NCBI GenBank assembly: GCA_041747435.1
Contig: JBGTFE010000062.1
Location: forward strand, 5,167-69,166
Length of the DNA: 64,000 nucleotides
From: JBGTFE01 sp041747435
Lineage (GTDB): Bacteria > Acidobacteriota > Blastocatellia > Pyrinomonadales > Pyrinomonadaceae
Direction of reading: 5' to 3'
Each line of letters opens with the position of its first letter. The first letter of the stretch is position 1. Positions 59,197-64,000 of the stretch are shown piece after piece. Below the pieces are notes generated by a model. It searched no databases, was not told where the DNA came from, and saw nothing but the letters and a program-made list of their open reading frames with translations. The translations under genes and the position numbers were made by a program.

Positions 59197-60272
59197 AAAT
59201 CTTTCGTGAAATTCTATCGCCGTTGATCGCCGTTATCGCCGCTTTTGTTGTCGGCGGAATTATCGTTTTGCTGATCGGCGATAATCCGTTCCAGACGTTT
59301 GGGCTTTTGATCGGAAACTCGTTCGGCTCGTTGAAGGATGTCGGCTACATGCTGTTTTACGCTACACCTTTGATCTTCACGGGTTTGGCGGTCGCGGTAG
59401 CGTTTCGGTGCGGGCTGTTGAACATCGGCGCCGAAGGACAGTTATATGTTGCCGCTTTTGCGACAGCTTGGGTCGGAATCAAATTCGGCGGAACTATCGT
59501 CAATGTTTTTGGTGAAGATGTAAATTATTCGTGGGTTTCGCTTCCGGCAATAATTTTGGTTCCGTTTTGTATTTTTACTGCGATCGTTGTCGGCGGATTT
59601 TGGGGCGCGATTCCCGGATTTTTGAAGGCGAAATTCGGCTCGCATGAAGTGATCAATACGATAATGCTGAACTTTATCGCGATCGCGCTGGTCAGCTATT
59701 TTACGCAATATTATTATAAGCAGCCCGGCGACGCGATCATGCAGACAGTTCCGATCGGGGAAGCGGCGCATATCCCGCGCATCAGCCAGTTTATTCCGGG
59801 AATGCCCGATTTTGTTCCGCTGAGCGTCGCGTTTTTGATCGCGGTCCTGATGTGCGTTTTGGTTTATATTTTCCTTTGGAAAACAAAATGGGGCTACGAG
59901 CTGCGCGCCGTCGGGCAGAATCCGTCGGCGGCGGAATACGGCGGAATTTCTCCGAAAAAACAGATCATTATCGCGATGACGATTTCGGGTTCCTTGGCGG
60001 GAATGGTCGCGATCGGCGAAGTGATGGGCGATCGATACCGTTACTATCACGATTTTTCGGGCGAGGTCGGATTCTTGGGAATTGCCGTTGCGCTTCTCGG
60101 AAGGAATCATCCGCTAGGCGTGTTTATCGCCGCGATATTTTTCGCGATTCTGCGTCGCGGCGGAATTTTTGTCGATGCTTTTACCGAATATGTTTCGAAA
60201 GATCTCGTTGAAGTTTTGCAGGCGGTCGTAATTTTGTTTGTAGCATCGCTGCAAAGATTTTCTAAAAAGTAA
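59193..60272 (+). CDS. ABC transporter permease, nucleoside/BMP type (YufP-like)
   Basis: A 359-residue permease of the BMP-linked simple-sugar/nucleoside family. The INIGAEGQLYVAAFATAW motif and GYELRAVGQNPSAAEYGGIS are typical. Ten helices. It forms the membrane channel with the next gene. The ATPase and solute-binding lipoprotein are not in the window. Substrate probably purine nucleosides, consistent with the purine nucleoside phosphorylase downstream. Confidence 0.88.
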   Translation: MKIFREILSPLIAVIAAFVVGGIIVLLIGDNPFQTFGLLIGNSFGSLKDVGYMLFYATPLIFTGLAVAVAFRCGLLNIGAEGQLYVAAFATAWVGIKFGGTIVNVFGEDVNYSWVSLPAIILVPFCIFTAIVVGGFWGAIPGFLKAKFGSHEVINTIMLNFIAIALVSYFTQYYYKQPGDAIMQTVPIGEAAHIPRISQFIPGMPDFVPLSVAFLIAVLMCVLVYIFLWKTKWGYELRAVGQNPSAAEYGGISPKKQIIIAMTISGSLAGMVAIGEVMGDRYRYYHDFSGEVGFLGIAVALLGRNHPLGVFIAAIFFAILRRGGIFVDAFTEYVSKDLVEVLQAVVILFVASLQRFSKK

Positions 60273-60273
60273 A

Positions 60274-61176
60274 ATGGGCGAAATATTTTCTATTGCACTG
60301 ATTTTTGCGACGATTCGTTTTGCGACGCCTTTGATCTTCGCGGCGCTTGGCGGAATGTTTTCCGAGCGTTCGGGCGTTATCAATATAGCGCTCGAAGGCT
60401 TGATGCTCGCCGGAGCGTTCACTGCGGCGGTTTGTACTTTGCAGTTCGGCGATCCGTTTCTCGGTTTCGTATGCGGAACGGCGGCGGGCGCGCTCGTGGC
60501 ATTCTTTTTCGCGATCGCGTGTATCAAATTTGAAGCGGATCAGGTCGTTGCCGGGTTTGGCATCAACATTTTGATGCTCGGCTTGCCGGCGCTTCTTTCG
60601 GGCGCGATGTATGATTCGACCGGTTCGACGCCGCAGATTCTAAAAGAGCAGCTTTTGCCCGAATATTTCGGAATAAATGTCGCATCCGTTCTCGCTCTTT
60701 TGCTTGTTCCGATTTGCTGGTATGTACTTTATAAAACGCCTTTCGGTTTGAGACTTCGCGCGACCGGCGAGAATCCGTCGGCGGCTGACGCTGCGGGCGT
60801 TAACGTCATTCGTCTCAGATATACCGGAGTGATCTTGAGCGGAATTCTGGCGGCGGCGGGCGGCGCGTATCTTTCGATCGGACAAAGTTCGCTTTTTACG
60901 CGCGGAATGACAGCCGGACGCGGATTTATCGCATTGGCGGCATTGATTTTGGCGAAATGGAAACCTGTTCCGGTTTTGCTTGCGTGTCTTTTCTTTGGTT
61001 TTACAGAGGCTTTGACGATTCCGCTTGCGAATTACAAATTGGCTTCGGGTGAAAATATTCCGGTTCAATTTGTGCAGATCATTCCATATGTTTTGACGAT
61101 AATCGTGCTTGCCGGATTTATCGGATTATCGCGCGCGCCGAAAGCGCTCGGCATTCCTTATCGAAAGGAAAAATAG
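60274..61176 (+). CDS. ABC transporter permease, nucleoside type (YufQ-like)
   Basis: A 300-residue second permease with SGVINIALEGLMLAGAF and LRATGENPSAADAAGVNVIR, as in the YufQ family. It starts 1 bp after the first permease and is translationally linked. It completes the heteromeric channel for nucleosides. Confidence 0.88.
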   Translation: MGEIFSIALIFATIRFATPLIFAALGGMFSERSGVINIALEGLMLAGAFTAAVCTLQFGDPFLGFVCGTAAGALVAFFFAIACIKFEADQVVAGFGINILMLGLPALLSGAMYDSTGSTPQILKEQLLPEYFGINVASVLALLLVPICWYVLYKTPFGLRLRATGENPSAADAAGVNVIRLRYTGVILSGILAAAGGAYLSIGQSSLFTRGMTAGRGFIALAALILAKWKPVPVLLACLFFGFTEALTIPLANYKLASGENIPVQFVQIIPYVLTIIVLAGFIGLSRAPKALGIPYRKEK

Positions 61177-61292
61177 ATTCTGTCCCGCGCGCGCCATCGA
61201 TAAAATTCCTAAAATAATAATCGAGCAGGAAACTGCTCTTTTTTTTATCCGGAAAATCAAAAATCCGTTTTGTTCTGGTATCTTTAAAAAGT

Positions 61293-63314
61293 ATGCACAC
61301 GCCGATGCTGTTCAAGGATTTGCTGATCATCCTGCTGGTCTCAGTGCCGGTCGCTTTTGCATGTCTGCGCTTAAAACTGCCGGTGCTCGTCGGTTTCATG
61401 CTGAGCGGAATTCTCATCGGACCTTACGGGTTCGGCTTGATCACCGAGCTTGAAGCGATCGAAATCCTTGCCGAAATCGGCGTGATGCTGATTCTTTTCA
61501 CGATCGGTCTCGAATTTTCGCTAAAGCGGCTGCTGGAAATGAAAAAGCTCGTGCTTTTAGGCGGCGGACTCCAGGTTTTGTTGACGGTTGCGGCGACGGC
61601 AGCGGTCGCGGTCTTTTTCGGTCGAGAATTTAATCAGGCGATCTTTTTCGGTTTTCTGGTGGCGCTATCGAGCACGGCGATCGTTCTGAAAAGTTTTGTC
61701 GAGCGGCGCGAGGTCGATTCGCCACACGGGCGCGTGAGTATTGGGATTTTATTGTTTCAGGACATAAGCATCGTTTTGATGATGTTGTTGATCCCGGTCT
61801 TGGGCGCACAGGGCGCGACCGGTTTCGGCACAATCGCAAAAACGCTCGGCGGTTCGCTTCTCGCGCTGATTCTAATCGTTTCGACAGCGGGTTTTCTTAT
61901 CCCGAAACTTTTAAAGCAGATCAGCAGACTTCGCAATCAGGAGATTTTTCTTTTAACGCTCGTTTTGCTTTTTCTCGGGATCTCCTTTCTCACATCGCAA
62001 TTCGGACTTTCGCTCGCGCTTGGCGCGTTCATCGCCGGAATGGTGCTTTCCGAATCGGAATTCAGTCATCAGGTTACGGCGGAATTTCTGCCGTTCCGCG
62101 ATATTTTTAACAGTATCTTTTTTGTTTCGATCGGACTTCTTTTATCGGTCGGGACGATGATCGAAAACATTTCGACCGTCGCGCTGTGGGTTTTGTTTCT
62201 TGTCACGGTAAAGTTTCTGATCGTCTGGACGGTCGTGCAGTTTTTGGGGTTTCCGCAGAGAATTTCTGTGATGGCAGCGGTCAGCCTGGCGCAGATCGGC
62301 GAATTTTCTTTCGTGCTTGCCAAAGCCGGCAAAGGCATAAATTTATTGCCGGAAACGGATTATCAGACTTTTCTGGCGGCTTCGATAATTTCGATGATCG
62401 CCACGCCGTTTATGATATCGCTTGCGCCAAAACTCGGCTATTTGATGCAGTCGGTTTTCAAAGACAAAGCCGATGAATTAACGCCTGAAACGGATGGCGA
62501 AGGAATTCACGTGACCTCGAGCGGCGGGCTTCAAAATCACGTGATCATCGTTGGATACGGCTTGAACGGACGCAATTTGGGACGCGTTTTGCGGGCGGTC
62601 GCGATTCCCTACACGATTCTCGATCTGAACGCCGAAACCGTCCGTCGTGCAAAGGCAAAGGGCGAAAAAATAAATTTCGGCGACGCAACGCGGCACGAAG
62701 TTCTTCATAACGCGAAAATCGAAGAGGCATTTACGCTCGTTTTAGCGATGAGCGACCCGCACGCCGCGCGGCGGTGCGTTCGGCAAGCCCTCGCGCTGAA
62801 TCCGAATCTATATATAATCGTCCGCACGCGTTATGCTTCGGAAATTACGGAATTGCTCGAGATCGGCGCGAACGAGGTTATTCCGGAAGAATTCGAAACA
62901 AGCATTGAAATTTTTGCGCGCGTTTTGCAGCGTTACGGCATCGACCGCGGCACGATCGAACATCAGATCGGCAGGATCCGGCAGCAAGGTTATGAAATGC
63001 TGCGTTCGCCTTCGATCCCGCCGGTTTATCTGGGAAATCTGAGCGCGGCGTTGCAGTCGGCGACAAGCGCCACGGTAAACATTGAAAAAGGCTCGCCGGT
63101 CATCGGCAAAACGCTTGCCGAACTGAATTTGCGTGGAAAAACCGGCGTCACTTTGATCGCCGCCGTGCGCGATGATGAGACAAATATTAATCCCGGCGGC
63201 AAATTCAAAATCCGCGAAAACGACATTTTGATTTTGCTCGGAAAAGCAGAAAACCTCGAAAATGCGGTTAAAATATTACAGCCGAAAAAGGAAACGGACG
63301 GATTCAACCCGTGA
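61293..63314 (+). CDS. CPA2 cation:proton antiporter with TrkA domains (KefB/YbaL type)
   Basis: About twelve helices in the first 380 residues (PVLVGFMLSGILIGPYGFGL ... LSLALGAFIAGMVLSESEFS). An RCK/TrkA-N domain follows with the Rossmann motif HVIIVGYGLNGRNLGRVLRA, then a TrkA-C domain (IGKTLAELNLRGKTGVTLI). It exchanges K+ or Na+ for protons under nucleotide control. 673 residues. No ancillary KefG-like gene is adjacent. Confidence 0.93.
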   Translation: MHTPMLFKDLLIILLVSVPVAFACLRLKLPVLVGFMLSGILIGPYGFGLITELEAIEILAEIGVMLILFTIGLEFSLKRLLEMKKLVLLGGGLQVLLTVAATAAVAVFFGREFNQAIFFGFLVALSSTAIVLKSFVERREVDSPHGRVSIGILLFQDISIVLMMLLIPVLGAQGATGFGTIAKTLGGSLLALILIVSTAGFLIPKLLKQISRLRNQEIFLLTLVLLFLGISFLTSQFGLSLALGAFIAGMVLSESEFSHQVTAEFLPFRDIFNSIFFVSIGLLLSVGTMIENISTVALWVLFLVTVKFLIVWTVVQFLGFPQRISVMAAVSLAQIGEFSFVLAKAGKGINLLPETDYQTFLAASIISMIATPFMISLAPKLGYLMQSVFKDKADELTPETDGEGIHVTSSGGLQNHVIIVGYGLNGRNLGRVLRAVAIPYTILDLNAETVRRAKAKGEKINFGDATRHEVLHNAKIEEAFTLVLAMSDPHAARRCVRQALALNPNLYIIVRTRYASEITELLEIGANEVIPEEFETSIEIFARVLQRYGIDRGTIEHQIGRIRQQGYEMLRSPSIPPVYLGNLSAALQSATSATVNIEKGSPVIGKTLAELNLRGKTGVTLIAAVRDDETNINPGGKFKIRENDILILLGKAENLENAVKILQPKKETDGFNP

Positions 63315-63439
63315 GGTTCGCCCGTTCACGCGGTCTCTTTCAAAGAATTGTTTTGCAGATCTTTATAAATTTGATTTCCTTAATCCTTGTCTTTTGTGGT
63401 AAAAAATAATTCCTTTTAGAAGTTAAATAAGACTCAAAT

Positions 63440-64000
63440 ATGAGCTACAAAAAAGCGAAAGAAGCGGCTGATTTTATCCGCTCAAAATACAAGAAGCCGA
63501 TTCGTGTCGGGTTGGTTCTCGGCAGCGGATTGGATGCGTTCGCGGACGAGATCGAAAACGGTGTAACCATTCCTTTTGAAAAAGTCCCGCATTTTGCGCG
63601 CGCTACCGTCGAAGGTCACGCCGGGAAATTGGTTCTTGGCGAGATCGACGGCGTTTCTGTCGCGATTCAGCGCGGGCGTTTTAATTTTTACGAAGGCTAC
63701 GAGATGGATCAGGTCGTTTTTCCGGTTCGCACGTTTGGCGTTCTTGGCATCGAAAATTTGATCCTTACAAACGCAGCCGGCAGCGTAAATACGGATTTTA
63801 AGCAGGGTTCTTTGATGCTGATCCGCGACCACATAAATTTGATGGGCGTAAATCCGCTACGCGGCGCGAACGAAAACCGTTTTGGCGCCAGATTTCCCGA
63901 TATGACCGAGGTTTATTCGCAAAAGCTTCAGGAAATTGTGAAATCAGAAGCAAAAACGATCGCGAAAAAGAAAGACACAAAATCGTTTTTGAATCGCGGC
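63440..64000 (+). CDS. Purine nucleoside phosphorylase, N-terminal part
   Basis: The gene runs off the right end; 187 residues are visible. GLVLGSGLDAFADEI, GHAGKLVLGEIDGVSVA, GRFNFYEGYEM and LTNAAGSVNTDFKQGSLMLI identify the trimeric PNP family. It splits purine (deoxy)nucleosides into base and (deoxy)ribose 1-phosphate. The later part has a lysine-rich stretch (SEAKTIAKKKDTKSF), a short insertion. It suits the nucleoside permeases upstream, hpt for base salvage, and DeoC for deoxyribose phosphate. Confidence 0.92.
   Translation, partial: MSYKKAKEAADFIRSKYKKPIRVGLVLGSGLDAFADEIENGVTIPFEKVPHFARATVEGHAGKLVLGEIDGVSVAIQRGRFNFYEGYEMDQVVFPVRTFGVLGIENLILTNAAGSVNTDFKQGSLMLIRDHINLMGVNPLRGANENRFGARFPDMTEVYSQKLQEIVKSEAKTIAKKKDTKSFLNRG

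Overview
This 64 kb window looks like part of an Acidobacteriota chromosome, most likely class Blastocatellia (Pyrinomonadaceae-like). That is an inference from style: moderate GC, membrane Ser/Thr kinases fused or adjacent to FGE-sulfatase domains, secreted TPR, Ycf48-like and TonB_C proteins, a bacterial release-factor-like (baeRF) gene, and many intergenic period-7 and hairpin repeats. There is no phage, transposase or CRISPR array, and most genes are housekeeping.

Layout. 1-8.4 kb: the end of a VCBS-repeat protein, then a minus-strand ribosome/NAD block (obgE-nadD-rsfS-rlmH-DksA-like-comF). Next comes a gene-free 0.9 kb segment holding four DnaA-box-like 9-mers beside an AT-rich stretch and a strong promoter driving an orphan structured RNA of about 500 nt. 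It is followed by rplU-rpmA, hpt, and a plus-strand RpiB-like/deoC pair whose N-terminal extensions resemble bacterial-microcompartment targeting peptides. 8.4-16.4 kb: a RelE-like toxin with a non-HTH partner, then two kinase/FGE units and a TPR protein. 16.5-23.2 kb: msrPQ, a DnaC/IstB-type ATPase, a cyclic-phosphate-type receiver protein, a TetR/S41 protease pair and an M50-like membrane protease. 23.3-29.9 kb: a split two-component system, baeRF7 and a DUF389 protein.

30-44 kb: tRNA-Phe diverges from a second strongly promoted structured RNA that leads into a repeat-bearing lipoprotein. recA, an SbcC/Rad50-like ATPase with RNase H and a Ycf48-like protein, prmA, and a TPR-era operon follow. 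44-50 kb: a zinc-ribbon coiled-coil protein, a short DNA polymerase I lacking the 5' nuclease, and RNase E/G with a very large disordered insert in its S1 domain and a 400-nt leader. 50-58.6 kb: a LolA-like protein, two TonB_C proteins and a heat-shock block transcribed hsp20-clpB-grpE-clpC-like. 58.7-64 kb: two nucleoside-type ABC permeases, a CPA2 cation/proton antiporter and the start of purine nucleoside phosphorylase.

How it fits together: nucleoside uptake, phosphorolysis, hpt salvage and DeoC/RpiB sugar-phosphate chemistry form a nucleoside-utilisation theme. Translation and ribosome assembly factors form a second theme and heat-shock proteostasis a third. The parts that known annotation does not explain are the two structured RNAs, the DnaA-box cluster, the dispersed repeat families (period-7 tandems, paired-hairpin REP-like units, long inverted repeats) and the toxin-partner pair.
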